A stretch of DNA of 31,731 bases. Source: Clostridia bacterium (GTDB taxonomy: Bacteria; Bacillota; Clostridia; Christensenellales; CAG-1252). Numbering within the stretch: the stretch's first letter is position 1; every line of letters begins with the position of its first letter. The notes under the pieces are model-generated. The model saw nothing but the letters and a program-made list of their open reading frames with translations. It had not been told where the DNA came from and made no database searches. Made by a program: the position numbers and the translations under genes. Where the stretch lies: positions 1-31,731 of the forward strand of contig JAEDHM010000002.1 in assembly GCA_016296985.1 (NCBI GenBank). Direction: 5' to 3'. Positions 15,055-23,242 of this stretch are shown here, piece after piece.

Positions 15055-16821
15055 ATGGAAGAAAGAAAAACCTTACTGTCTGTAAAAGACCTCGAAGTAA
15101 AATTCCACGTTCGTGGTAGGACACTTACCGCAATCCGCGGAATATCCTTGGATATCTATGAAAACGAGTCTATTGCCATAGTTGGTGAATCAGGTTCCGG
15201 TAAATCGGTTTTCACAAAAACCTTTGCAGGTATGCTTGACTCAAACGGCTTTATCGACAAGGGCGATATCATTTTCAACGACGACGAATTGGCTGACACC
15301 ATTGCAAAGCCTACCGCATTTGACAAATGGTTGCTTGACGTTGTTTTAAAACAGCTCAATCATTTCTCTCATTTCGAGTTAGGCGCAAAAACCTATCAAG
15401 AAATGCAAGCGTTGAAGGCTGAAATGAAGCACAAGCGTACTTTGTCCGTCGAAGCTGAAGAAGAATTCGACAAAGAAATTGCCGAAATCAAATATCAAAA
15501 GACTGAAGCTTTCAACCTTCGTATGACCTTAAGTCCCACGAAGGACAGGGCTCAATACAAAGAGTTGGGCGTAAAAATCAAGGCATTTGACGCTCAAATC
15601 AAAGAAGTTGAAAAACGCAAAGCACAGGTTATCAAAAAGCATCTTGCCACAGCAAGAGGCGACGTTGAATACAACAAGGCTTACGCTGAAAAGATGGCTG
15701 AGTTGAAGGCTGAATACGCAAGCGAAATCAAGGGCGAAATTTCCGAGAAAACAGTTCGCCGTAACGAAGTTTTGGGAAAAGAAATCTATCTTTCCGTAGG
15801 AAGATACGCTTTCCACAAGAGAATTCAGCTTATCGTAAAACTTTTGTGGCACTTGCGCAAAGGTATGATCGAAGGCGCTGACCTCAGCGACGAAGAACAA
15901 CTTAACGCAATCTTCGACAAAGTTGCTTTCCGCGTAAAATTCTTGGACGGTACTACCGAAACCCAACTTCACGGTGTTTGCAACCTCAACCTTGCTAAAG
16001 TTCAATATACCAAAGACTGGCAAAAGATTAGAGGATCTCGTATCGCAACCGTCTTCCAAGATCCTATGACCAGTTTGAACCCCGTTCTTACTATCGGTAA
16101 GCAAATCAGTTCTATCATTATCAAGCACCAACATTGTTCGGAATCTGAAGCAAGAAAGAGAGCATTGATTTTGATGAAAAAGGTTGGTATTCCCAACGCT
16201 GAAAAGCGTTACGACGACTATCCCTTCCAATATTCGGGCGGTATGAGACAAAGAATCGTTATTGCGATTGCTCTTTCCTGCCAACCCAAAATATTGATTT
16301 GCGACGAGCCTACAACCGCTTTGGACGTTACAATTCAAGCGCAAATCCTCAAACTTTTAAAGGATTTGCAAAAAGAATTCAACTACACCATTGTATTTAT
16401 TACCCACGACTTGGGCGTAGTTGCAAACGTTGCTGACCGTGTTGCAGTTTTGTACGCAGGACAAATCGTCGAGTTGGGCGAGGTTAAAGAGGTCTTCTAC
16501 GATCCTCGTCACCCCTACACTTGGGCATTGATGTCTTCATTGCCTCAGTTGGCTCAACGAAACACCGTTCTCTATTCCATTTCGGGTACGCCCCCTTCCT
16601 TGTACAACAAGATTATCGGTGACCCCTTTGCTCCTCGTAACCCCTACTGCCTTAAGATTGACACCTTGAAAGAGGCTCCTATGTTTAAGGTAACGGAAAC
16701 ACACTACGCAAAGACTTGGTTGCTTGATCCTAGGGCTCCTAAAATGGAAAAACCCGAGATTATCCAAAACATCCACGAAAAACTTATGAAAGCATTTAAC
16801 ATTGAGGAGGAGGCTGAATGA
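15055..16821 (+). CDS. oppD: Oligopeptide ABC transporter ATPase OppD with long internal insertion
   Basis: A 588-residue ATPase subunit; usual OppD is about 330-350. Walker A GESGSGKS is at 44-51, Q-loop Q335 in VFQDPMTSLNP, signature YSGGMRQR at 393-400, Walker B ILICDEP at 413-419 and H-loop H451. All catalytic motifs are present, so it should hydrolyse ATP. Between Walker A and the Q-loop lies a roughly 240-residue lysine- and glutamate-rich insertion (about 80-320) with heptad-like stretches suggesting coiled coil. The C-terminal OppD/F domain is present (about 490-560), but its usual cysteine cluster is reduced to one cysteine. AGAGGTG precedes the ATG; the stop overlaps the oppF start (ATGA). 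Confidence 0.93.
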   Translation: MEERKTLLSVKDLEVKFHVRGRTLTAIRGISLDIYENESIAIVGESGSGKSVFTKTFAGMLDSNGFIDKGDIIFNDDELADTIAKPTAFDKWLLDVVLKQLNHFSHFELGAKTYQEMQALKAEMKHKRTLSVEAEEEFDKEIAEIKYQKTEAFNLRMTLSPTKDRAQYKELGVKIKAFDAQIKEVEKRKAQVIKKHLATARGDVEYNKAYAEKMAELKAEYASEIKGEISEKTVRRNEVLGKEIYLSVGRYAFHKRIQLIVKLLWHLRKGMIEGADLSDEEQLNAIFDKVAFRVKFLDGTTETQLHGVCNLNLAKVQYTKDWQKIRGSRIATVFQDPMTSLNPVLTIGKQISSIIIKHQHCSESEARKRALILMKKVGIPNAEKRYDDYPFQYSGGMRQRIVIAIALSCQPKILICDEPTTALDVTIQAQILKLLKDLQKEFNYTIVFITHDLGVVANVADRVAVLYAGQIVELGEVKEVFYDPRHPYTWALMSSLPQLAQRNTVLYSISGTPPSLYNKIIGDPFAPRNPYCLKIDTLKEAPMFKVTETHYAKTWLLDPRAPKMEKPEIIQNIHEKLMKAFNIEEEAE

Positions 16822-18380
16822 TGAATAAAGAAGAATTGAATCAAGAAGTTATCTCCTCTGAAGCTCCCGTAACCGAAACTCCCGTTGTGGAAGAAGAAGT
16901 TAGGGAAGAAGTTGCCCCCGTTGTTGAGGAAAAGGCAGAAAAAGAAGCGCCCGAGTTCAAACCCGAGGCTGTTAATACTGAAAATTCTGCTCCCTCTTTC
17001 GGTGAGAAAATTCTCAACTTTTTCAACAACCTCAGCGGAAAAATCAAAAGGGCAATCGCAAGAAGAAAAAAGAAAATCGCCGTTTGGAAAGAGCAAATGG
17101 CTACCCGTGTTTATCACCTTCCCGAGCAAGGTCCTATTACCGAGGACGGCAAAGAAGTGTTGTTGTCTTTGAAAAACGTTGACATCACTTTCGGAAAGGG
17201 CGACAAGGCGGTTTACGCTGTTAAAAACGCATCTTTCGACATTTACAAGGGCGAAACCTTCTCTCTCGTTGGTGAATCCGGTTCGGGTAAAACCACCATT
17301 GGTAGAGCAGTTATTCGTGTAAACCCTTGCGCAAACGGTGAAATTCAATTTAAGGGTACCCGTATCTCGGGTAAAATCCGCCACTCCTTGGACCGTGAGG
17401 TTATCAGAAATATCCAAATGGTATTCCAAGATCCCGCCGCATCCTTGAACGAACGTGCTACCGTTGACTATATCGTATCCGAAGGTTTGTACAACTTCCA
17501 CCTCTTCGAAAACGAAGCGGACAGAGTTGCAAAGGTTGAGAAGATGATTGAAGAAGTAGGTTTACTTCCCGAACACCTTACCCGTTACCCTCACGAATTC
17601 TCCGGCGGTCAACGTCAACGTATCGGTTTGGCAAGAGCAATGATTATGGACCCCACCTTGGTTGTTGCGGACGAGCCTATTTCCGCTTTGGACGTATCAA
17701 TCAGAGCGCAGGTTTTAAACCTCTTGAAAAAGTTCCAAGAGGAAAGAGGTACAACCTATCTCTTTATCGCTCACGACCTTTCCATCGTTCGTTTTATCTC
17801 GGATAGAATCGGCGTTATCTACAAGGGCGATATCGTAGAAGTTGCAACGGCAGAAGAATTGTTCGACTATCCTTTGCACCCCTACACCCGTTCCTTGATC
17901 TCGGCTATACCTATTCCCGATCCCGAGTTGGAAAAGAATAAAGTCCTTTTCACCTATGATCCCAGCGTTCACGATTACAGCGTTGAAAAACCTGCTTTGA
18001 CTTGCATCGGACACGAACACTACGTTTTCGGTAACAGTAAAGAAATCCAAGAATACAAGGCATTGCGTGATAAGGGCGAACCCCTTAAAACAATTACCAT
18101 TGACAAGCACGCTAGCGAAAAGGTTGAAGAAAAGATTGAGGAAGAACCTGTTGTTACAGAAGAAATTTTGGACGCTCCCGTTCACGATACCGGAAGCCGT
18201 TGGTTGAAATTCTTATCCTTCTTCCTTCCCATTCCCGGACTTATCGCCGCATGGTTGTTTAGAAAGAAAAACTACATTCGTAACTGGAAGGCTTGTAAGA
18301 GAGGCGCAATTGCCGGTCTTATTACAATCGGCGTTGTAATCTTGATATTCTTATTCTTCTTGTTGCTCACCTTAAGATAA
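16818..18380 (+). CDS. oppF: Oligopeptide ABC transporter ATPase OppF with C-terminal membrane hairpin
   Basis: A 520-residue ATPase partner of OppD; usual OppF is about 310-330. Residues 1-60 are acidic and proline/valine-rich, 60-95 basic. The ATPase core follows: Walker A GESGSGKT (152-159), Q204, signature FSGGQRQR (261-268), Walker B VVADEP (282-287) and H319. After another acidic linker (about 432-458) come two hydrophobic segments (about 463-480 and 497-518) separated by a basic loop, predicted to insert into the membrane. That tail is unusual for an ATPase subunit and could tether the complex. GGAGGAGG precedes the overlapping ATGATG starts; 16818 is given, 16821 is equally possible. 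Confidence 0.91.
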   Translation: MMNKEELNQEVISSEAPVTETPVVEEEVREEVAPVVEEKAEKEAPEFKPEAVNTENSAPSFGEKILNFFNNLSGKIKRAIARRKKKIAVWKEQMATRVYHLPEQGPITEDGKEVLLSLKNVDITFGKGDKAVYAVKNASFDIYKGETFSLVGESGSGKTTIGRAVIRVNPCANGEIQFKGTRISGKIRHSLDREVIRNIQMVFQDPAASLNERATVDYIVSEGLYNFHLFENEADRVAKVEKMIEEVGLLPEHLTRYPHEFSGGQRQRIGLARAMIMDPTLVVADEPISALDVSIRAQVLNLLKKFQEERGTTYLFIAHDLSIVRFISDRIGVIYKGDIVEVATAEELFDYPLHPYTRSLISAIPIPDPELEKNKVLFTYDPSVHDYSVEKPALTCIGHEHYVFGNSKEIQEYKALRDKGEPLKTITIDKHASEKVEEKIEEEPVVTEEILDAPVHDTGSRWLKFLSFFLPIPGLIAAWLFRKKNYIRNWKACKRGAIAGLITIGVVILIFLFFLLLTLR

Positions 18381-18381
18381 T

Positions 18382-19644
18382 ATGGCAAAAAGATACGCTA
18401 GAGACAAAACACCATCACTTCCCCCCGTTGAAAAGGTGGAAGTCAGCGAAAAACATATCAAACTTCGTGTTGTACTGTTTATCGTATTGTTGGTTATTGG
18501 AGTTGTCGCAATCGGCTTCGGCGTATCTTTTCTTTTTGCCAAAGAAAGCGGTTGGTATGAAATAAGCCCGGAAAATTCTCAACAACTTACGGGAAAGGGT
18601 TATTCTTTCTATTACTATCTCGAAGACGAAGGTTTTTTGAAGAAAAGTGAAAGAAGAGCTGTAATCAAGGCTTATAGTACCGCCTTAGACAAGGCCTACG
18701 TCACCTTTACAAACCTTGAGTTTGGGGAATCGGTAAATATCAACACCCTAAACAAAAAGCCCAATACTGAAATTATCGTGGACTCCGCTTTGTATAGCGC
18801 ATTGGAAAAGTTGAAAAACGCAGGGATTAGAAATCATTTTCTTGCGCCCTTGTATCCTACTTACAACAATATCTATACAACTGAAAGCGACGCTTTTCTC
18901 AAGGACTACGATCCTTCCGAAAACAGTGAAGTTCGCGCTTTCTTTGACAAGGTGTTGACTTATGCCAACGACCCTAACAAAGTTGACGTGGTTTTGCTTG
19001 GGGATAACAAGGTAAAACTTTCTGTTTCCGCCGACTATATCGCTTTTGCGCAAAGCGAAGGTATTACCTCTTTCCTGGATTTTGGTTGGATGACAAACGC
19101 CTTTATCGTGGACTACGTTGCCGATTCTATGGTAGCGAAAAATTTCACCAAGGGATGTTTCTCCTCAATCGACGGTTTTATTAGAAACTTTTGTACCACA
19201 AACGATAGTTTTTTTACCAATATTTACGACGTAAGAGGGGATCAAATTTATCTCAGCGCAAACTTTAGATATAGCAAAAATATGGCTATTATTTCCTATA
19301 AGGGATTTATTCTCAGTCCTGCGGATTACGGTCGTTATTACCAAACCGACGATGGAAAGGTTTATACACCATTTATTTCTCCCATTGACGGTTTAACCAA
19401 GGGACCTCACCCTTTCTTGATGGTATATTCAACAAGCAACAAATGCGTTGACTTGTTGACAAACACCGTCAATGCCTACGTAGGAGACAGTCTTGACGAG
19501 GTTGCTATTCAAAACTTACCTACCTCTTCAATTAGTTACGTATATTGTAAGGATGCTAAGATTTTGACAAATGACGAAAACGCCGTTTTCAACGAGGTTT
19601 ATCACGACGAAAACTTTGAGTATAAGGTAGAAGTGGTTAAGTAA
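18382..19644 (+). CDS. Membrane-anchored protein with a possible degenerate ApbE-like fold
   Basis: A 420-residue protein with a short basic cytoplasmic N-terminus, one TM segment (about 28-53) and an outer domain. No close family is obvious. The order of motifs resembles ApbE (FAD:protein FMN transferase): NINTLNKKP (119-127) like its DIN-x-LN-x-x-P strand, LDFGWMTNAFIVDYVA (232-247) where ApbE has DLGGIAKGYAAD, SPADYGRYY (312-320) where it has SGDYERYF, PFISPIDG (330-337) where it has HIIDPKTG, and DLLTNT (357-362) where it has DALSTA. The His and Asp of HIIDP are lost, so it may bind but not transfer flavin. The start lies one base after the oppF stop; it is the last gene of the transporter operon. 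Confidence 0.6.
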   Translation: MAKRYARDKTPSLPPVEKVEVSEKHIKLRVVLFIVLLVIGVVAIGFGVSFLFAKESGWYEISPENSQQLTGKGYSFYYYLEDEGFLKKSERRAVIKAYSTALDKAYVTFTNLEFGESVNINTLNKKPNTEIIVDSALYSALEKLKNAGIRNHFLAPLYPTYNNIYTTESDAFLKDYDPSENSEVRAFFDKVLTYANDPNKVDVVLLGDNKVKLSVSADYIAFAQSEGITSFLDFGWMTNAFIVDYVADSMVAKNFTKGCFSSIDGFIRNFCTTNDSFFTNIYDVRGDQIYLSANFRYSKNMAIISYKGFILSPADYGRYYQTDDGKVYTPFISPIDGLTKGPHPFLMVYSTSNKCVDLLTNTVNAYVGDSLDEVAIQNLPTSSISYVYCKDAKILTNDENAVFNEVYHDENFEYKVEVVK

Positions 19645-19674
19645 AAGTTATCTTAAAAAGTTTAAAAGGTAAAA

Positions 19675-19704
19675 AAAAAGAGAGTCGCAATCGACTCTCT
19701 TTTT
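19675..19704. terminator. Bidirectional intrinsic terminator ending the transporter operon
   Basis: GAGAGTCG (19680-19687), four-base loop CAAT, CGACTCTC (19692-19699), extended by A-T pairs on both sides to 13 pairs. Serves the ApbE-like gene (+) and the M18 aminopeptidase (-). Confidence 0.9.
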
Positions 19705-19716
19705 ATACGTAATTGA

Positions 19717-21081
19717 TTATTCCTTGATAAAGGCGGAGAAAGCTTTGTGAGCTTGATAGATATCCGCTTTTGCAATAAGCTCGTAAGGAGCGTGCATTGA
19801 AAGTACGGGTACGCCAAGGTCAACGGTGTCAATGTTGTAGTTTGCAAGGAATTTTGCAACGGTACCGCCACCGCCAAGGTCAACTCTTCCAAGTTCGCCG
19901 GTTTGCCATACAACGTTTTCTTTAGCAAAGATACGGCGCAAGTGTCCGATATATTCGCAAGAAGCGTCGTTTGAGCCAGACTTTCCTCTTGCTCCGGTAA
20001 ACTTGTTCATTGCAACGCCGTGATTCATAAGAGAAGCGTTATTCTTTTCAAAAGCGTCGGCAAAGTCAGGGTCAAAGCCTGCGGTTACGTCAGCGGAAAG
20101 GCACATTGAGTTTGCGCGTACTACGGAAGAAGGAACGCCAAAACTGTCTGCGAGATGGTCGATAATGTCCTTGATCAAGATACATTGCATACCCGAGTTA
20201 CCTTCGCTTCCAACCTCTTCCTTGTCTGCCAAAATAGTCAAAACGGTTTGATCGGTTTCAGTTTCCAAGGTTGCAGTTATTTCAGGATAAGCGCAAACTC
20301 TGTCGTCGTGGCCGTAGGATGCAACGAAAGCGCGGTCAAAACCAACGTCCCTTGCTTTTACTGCGGGCACTGCCTCGATTTCGGCGCTGAGGAAATCTTC
20401 TTCAGTGATGCCGTATTTATCGTGTAAGTAGTTCAAGGCTCTCATTTTTACTGCGTCGCCCTCTTCTCCTTCCATGGGGATACCGCCAATCAAAATGTTG
20501 AGGTTTTCGGCGGAGAATGCTCTGCTTACGGGCTTTTCGCTGTATTCTTGAGAAAGGTGGGGGAGAAGGTCGGTGATATAAAATACGGGATCGTTATCAT
20601 CTTCACCAACTGTGATATTCAACTTGGTGCCGTCAGCTAAAATTACTACGCCGTGTAAAGCGAGAGGAATTGTAAGCCAATGATATTTCTTAATTCCGCC
20701 ATAGTAGTGGGTTTTCAAAAACGCCATGTCAGCTTTTTCGTACAAGGGCACTTGTTTCAAGTCCAAACGAGGACTGTCAACGTGAGCAACCATAATACGA
20801 ATACCTTTTTCGGCAAGGTTTGCAGTACCAACCTTCAAAAGGAAAAGGCTTTTGCCTCTGTTATCGTAATAAAGTTTGTCGCCTGCATTGATTTTGCTAC
20901 CCAAAACGTAGGGTTTGTATCCTGCCTTTTCAGCCATAGCAACGGTTTCGGCAACGGTTTCTCTTTCAGTTTTGCCGTTGTCGAGATATTTCTTATATCC
21001 TTCGCTATAATCCATAATAGCCTTTACTTCATCGGCAGATGCAACTTTATAGACGTTTGTTCTTTTATAAGTAAGTTCCAT
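19717..21081 (-). CDS. M18 family metallo-aminopeptidase
   Basis: A 454-residue cytosolic zinc aminopeptidase that trims N-terminal residues from peptides. Metal and catalytic residues fit the family: H100 and D102 in AHVDSPRLDLK, the GHDD pair (about 258-260), E288/E289 in DKEEVGSEG, D331 in SADVTAG and H430 in SMHAPYEL. No signal peptide. AAAGAGGT precedes the ATG and a sigma-A promoter lies at 21111-21139. It stands next to the peptide importer on the opposite strand, so it may process imported peptides. A hairpin shared with the transporter operon ends it. Confidence 0.93.
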   Translation of the reverse strand: MELTYKRTNVYKVASADEVKAIMDYSEGYKKYLDNGKTERETVAETVAMAEKAGYKPYVLGSKINAGDKLYYDNRGKSLFLLKVGTANLAEKGIRIMVAHVDSPRLDLKQVPLYEKADMAFLKTHYYGGIKKYHWLTIPLALHGVVILADGTKLNITVGEDDNDPVFYITDLLPHLSQEYSEKPVSRAFSAENLNILIGGIPMEGEEGDAVKMRALNYLHDKYGITEEDFLSAEIEAVPAVKARDVGFDRAFVASYGHDDRVCAYPEITATLETETDQTVLTILADKEEVGSEGNSGMQCILIKDIIDHLADSFGVPSSVVRANSMCLSADVTAGFDPDFADAFEKNNASLMNHGVAMNKFTGARGKSGSNDASCEYIGHLRRIFAKENVVWQTGELGRVDLGGGGTVAKFLANYNIDTVDLGVPVLSMHAPYELIAKADIYQAHKAFSAFIKE

Positions 21082-21110
21082 AATGATACCTCTTTAAAAT
21101 TATTTATATA

Positions 21111-21139
21111 ATTTTACCATATCTTTACGATTATTGCAA
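21111..21139 (-). promoter_or_regulatory. Sigma-A promoter of the M18 aminopeptidase
   Basis: On the minus strand TTGCAA (21139-21134), 17-base spacer and TAAAAT (21116-21111), with TGG giving an extended -10. Confidence 0.8.
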
Positions 21140-21214
21140 TAGCCAATATTTCAAAGAAATAAAATCAAGCGTTTTTTTTTGTAAAATCTATTTTTATGAT
21201 AAAAACCAGCATAT

Positions 21215-21240
21215 AAAAAACGCAACTTTTAGTTGCGCTT
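21215..21240 (-). terminator. Intrinsic terminator of the nucleotidyltransferase gene
   Basis: CGCAACT (21221-21227) pairs with AGTTGCG (21231-21237) around a three-base loop. On the minus strand the stem is followed by TTTTTT, ten bases after the gene's stop. Confidence 0.85.
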
Positions 21241-21249
21241 TAATTTCAT

Positions 21250-22128
21250 TTAGTTCCAAAGTTTGTTGGGGAAATAGCCTTTTTCTTTAAGATAGGCAAA
21301 CTTGTTTACCGCATCTTTTTTATCTTCAGGGTGGGTGATTCCAATCCATTCTTCCGCAGTTTCAAGGATTTTGACGGTGCGTCCTTGGGTGATCGCCTTG
21401 TTGATTGCGGTGGGAAGATAGAATTCGTCAATCAATGGATTTTCAGTTTCCTTCAAAAAGTCCTTGAAATAGCATTCAAGCAAGGGGAATATACTTGGGG
21501 TAAATCCCCACATATTCATTGAAACGGGGACCGAGCTTTCAAGTATTGCTCCGCTTTGCAAACTTTTGCAACCACCCTCGATTTTCACGATTTCCTTTTG
21601 CTCAACCACTTCAATCAAGTTGTGGTCGGGAGAAGTTTTGCAAACCGCCCTTGCAACGCCACCGCTTTTTGGCAAGGTTTTATCCAAAGGATAACCCATC
21701 AATGCCCAGACGTCTTTTGCGTTTTTTAGAAAACTGAAAAGATTTTTCATTGCCTCTCTGCCGTAATAATCGTCGCAGTTGATTACCGCAAAAGGGGTGT
21801 TGACAATATCTTTGCATGAGAGCAAAGCGTGGGCGGTGCCCCAAGGTTTTTTTCTTTTTTCGTTCTCAGTTTTTTGGATAGCGTATTTTATTTCAACCTT
21901 ATTTTCAAGGTGTGAAAACCTATTTTTCAAGGTGTCCCTCATTTCTTCACGAACAACGAAAGTTATCCCTGAAAACCCCACTTGAAGAGCGTCGTAGATA
22001 GAAAAATCAATTATGGTATTGCCATAATCATCCATAGGTTCTAACTGCTTAGGCGCGCCGAAACGAGTGCTTAAACCCGCAGCCAAAACCACCAATTCAA
22101 TTTTTCTATGCTCAGGTTTTTCCTTCAT
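21250..22128 (-). CDS. NTP-transferase family sugar-phosphate nucleotidyltransferase
   Basis: A 292-residue nucleotidyltransferase. The signature LAAGLSTRFG (15-24) with K27 binds the nucleotide, GTAH (97-100) contacts the base and NCDDYYG (117-123) carries the metal-binding aspartates. It would activate a sugar- or alcohol-phosphate with NTP; the substrate cannot be read from sequence. No left-handed beta-helix acyltransferase domain is present, so it is not GlmU-like. It is transcribed alone from a perfect consensus promoter whose -10 ends six bases before the ATG; no ribosome binding site exists and no downstream start has one, so the mRNA is probably leaderless. Confidence 0.86.
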   Translation of the reverse strand: MKEKPEHRKIELVVLAAGLSTRFGAPKQLEPMDDYGNTIIDFSIYDALQVGFSGITFVVREEMRDTLKNRFSHLENKVEIKYAIQKTENEKRKKPWGTAHALLSCKDIVNTPFAVINCDDYYGREAMKNLFSFLKNAKDVWALMGYPLDKTLPKSGGVARAVCKTSPDHNLIEVVEQKEIVKIEGGCKSLQSGAILESSVPVSMNMWGFTPSIFPLLECYFKDFLKETENPLIDEFYLPTAINKAITQGRTVKILETAEEWIGITHPEDKKDAVNKFAYLKEKGYFPNKLWN

Positions 22129-22134
22129 AGTTTC

Positions 22135-22163
22135 ATTATATGTTTTCTATCCCTTGTTGTCAA
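22135..22163 (-). promoter_or_regulatory. Perfect consensus sigma-A promoter giving a leaderless start
   Basis: On the minus strand TTGACA (22163-22158), exactly 17 bases, TATAAT (22140-22135), then GAAACT and the ATG. Expected +1 is the A of the ATG. Confidence 0.9.
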
Positions 22164-22191
22164 CCTCTCCTTAAACCGCTTGTTGGGAAAA

Positions 22192-22220
22192 TTGACGGAG
22201 AGATAAAATTATGATATAAT
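22192..22220 (+). promoter_or_regulatory. Sigma-A promoter of the pseudouridine synthase
   Basis: TTGACG (22192-22197), 17-base spacer, TATAAT (22215-22220). Transcription would start near 22227, giving a leader of about 11 bases that includes GAGG. Confidence 0.88.
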
Positions 22221-22237
22221 TTTTGGGCGAGGAAAAG

Positions 22238-23116
22238 GTGAGATATTACAGCTTTAAGGTTACAACTTCAAATCGAAGTATAAAAAACTTGTTGCGTACC
22301 CATTTGTTTATGGGAAACGGGCGGATAAGGTCTTTGAAAAATGGCGAAGACAGACTTTTTCTCAACGGCAGTTCGGCAAAACTCAATCAAATTGCAAAGA
22401 TAGGGGATATTGTCAAGGTTGACCTTGATGATTTTGCCGGGGAAAATCTTGCAACTCCTTGCAACGCTCCCCTAAACTTTGTTTACGAAGACGAAGATAT
22501 TTTCGTACTTGACAAAAGTGGTGATATCGCAACACAAGGTCCGCCCGAGATTGAAAATCAAAGGACGATTGCAGGGGCGTTTGCATATCATTTCGGAAAG
22601 GATAAAGCTTTTCATCCTGTCAACCGACTTGACAAGGGTACTTCGGGCCTTATGATTATCGCAAAAAACGGCTATATCCACGACAGATTTCGCGCAGATT
22701 TGCATGAGGAATTAAGACGAAGTTATCTTGCAATTACCTCTTTCAAACCTCCTGAAATTGAAGGGAAAATTGAGGCGCCTCTTATCAGGGAGCAATCCGC
22801 CTCTTTGAAAAGGGTGGTAGATGAAAAAGGGGATTACGCTTTGACCTATTACAAAACCTTGGGAAAGTTTGGGAAATACTACCTTGTGTCGGTTACGCCA
22901 TACACCGGGCGTACCCACCAAATAAGGGCGCATTTTGCCTATATCGGTTGCCCTCTTTTAGGGGATTGGATGTATGGAAAGGAGGAAAAGGAGATTATTT
23001 CTCGCCCTGCCTTACATTCTCATACACTTTGTTTTATCCACCCTTTAAGTGGTGAAAAAATGTCTTTTACCTCTGAGTTACCCGAAGATATGGCAAGACT
23101 TTTGAAAGAGGAATAA
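22238..23116 (+). CDS. RluA-family 23S rRNA/tRNA pseudouridine synthase
   Basis: A 292-residue pseudouridine synthase that isomerises uridine in RNA. An N-terminal S4-like region (about 1-65) is followed by the catalytic domain with HPVNRLDKGTSG (catalytic D132) and GRTHQIRAH (224-232), both diagnostic of the RluA/RluD group. The start is the GTG at 22238, with GAGG five bases upstream and a typical family beginning (RYYSFKV). The TTG at 22223 would start upstream of the predicted +1, so it is rejected. The specific RNA target cannot be told. It has its own promoter, divergent from the nucleotidyltransferase. Confidence 0.93.
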   Translation: MRYYSFKVTTSNRSIKNLLRTHLFMGNGRIRSLKNGEDRLFLNGSSAKLNQIAKIGDIVKVDLDDFAGENLATPCNAPLNFVYEDEDIFVLDKSGDIATQGPPEIENQRTIAGAFAYHFGKDKAFHPVNRLDKGTSGLMIIAKNGYIHDRFRADLHEELRRSYLAITSFKPPEIEGKIEAPLIREQSASLKRVVDEKGDYALTYYKTLGKFGKYYLVSVTPYTGRTHQIRAHFAYIGCPLLGDWMYGKEEKEIISRPALHSHTLCFIHPLSGEKMSFTSELPEDMARLLKEE

Positions 23117-23118
23117 TC

Positions 23119-23138
23119 AAGCCCGAAAGGGCTTTTTT
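23119..23138 (+). terminator. Intrinsic terminator with GAAA tetraloop
   Basis: AAGCCC (23119-23124), GAAA loop, GGGCTT (23129-23134) and a T-run, immediately after the pseudouridine synthase stop. Confidence 0.88.
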
Positions 23139-23179
23139 CTTTGCAAAACCTCGTAGGGTGGAAAATTTTTACTTCCCTC

Positions 23180-23207
23180 TTGCATAAGATTGTTTTTGTG
23201 GTATAAT
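23180..23207 (+). promoter_or_regulatory. Sigma-A promoter of the alpha/beta hydrolase
   Basis: TTGCAT (23180-23185), 16-base spacer and TATAAT (23202-23207). Confidence 0.75.
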
Positions 23208-23242
23208 TATATTATGGCGGTTTTCCGCAAAAGGAGATTTTT

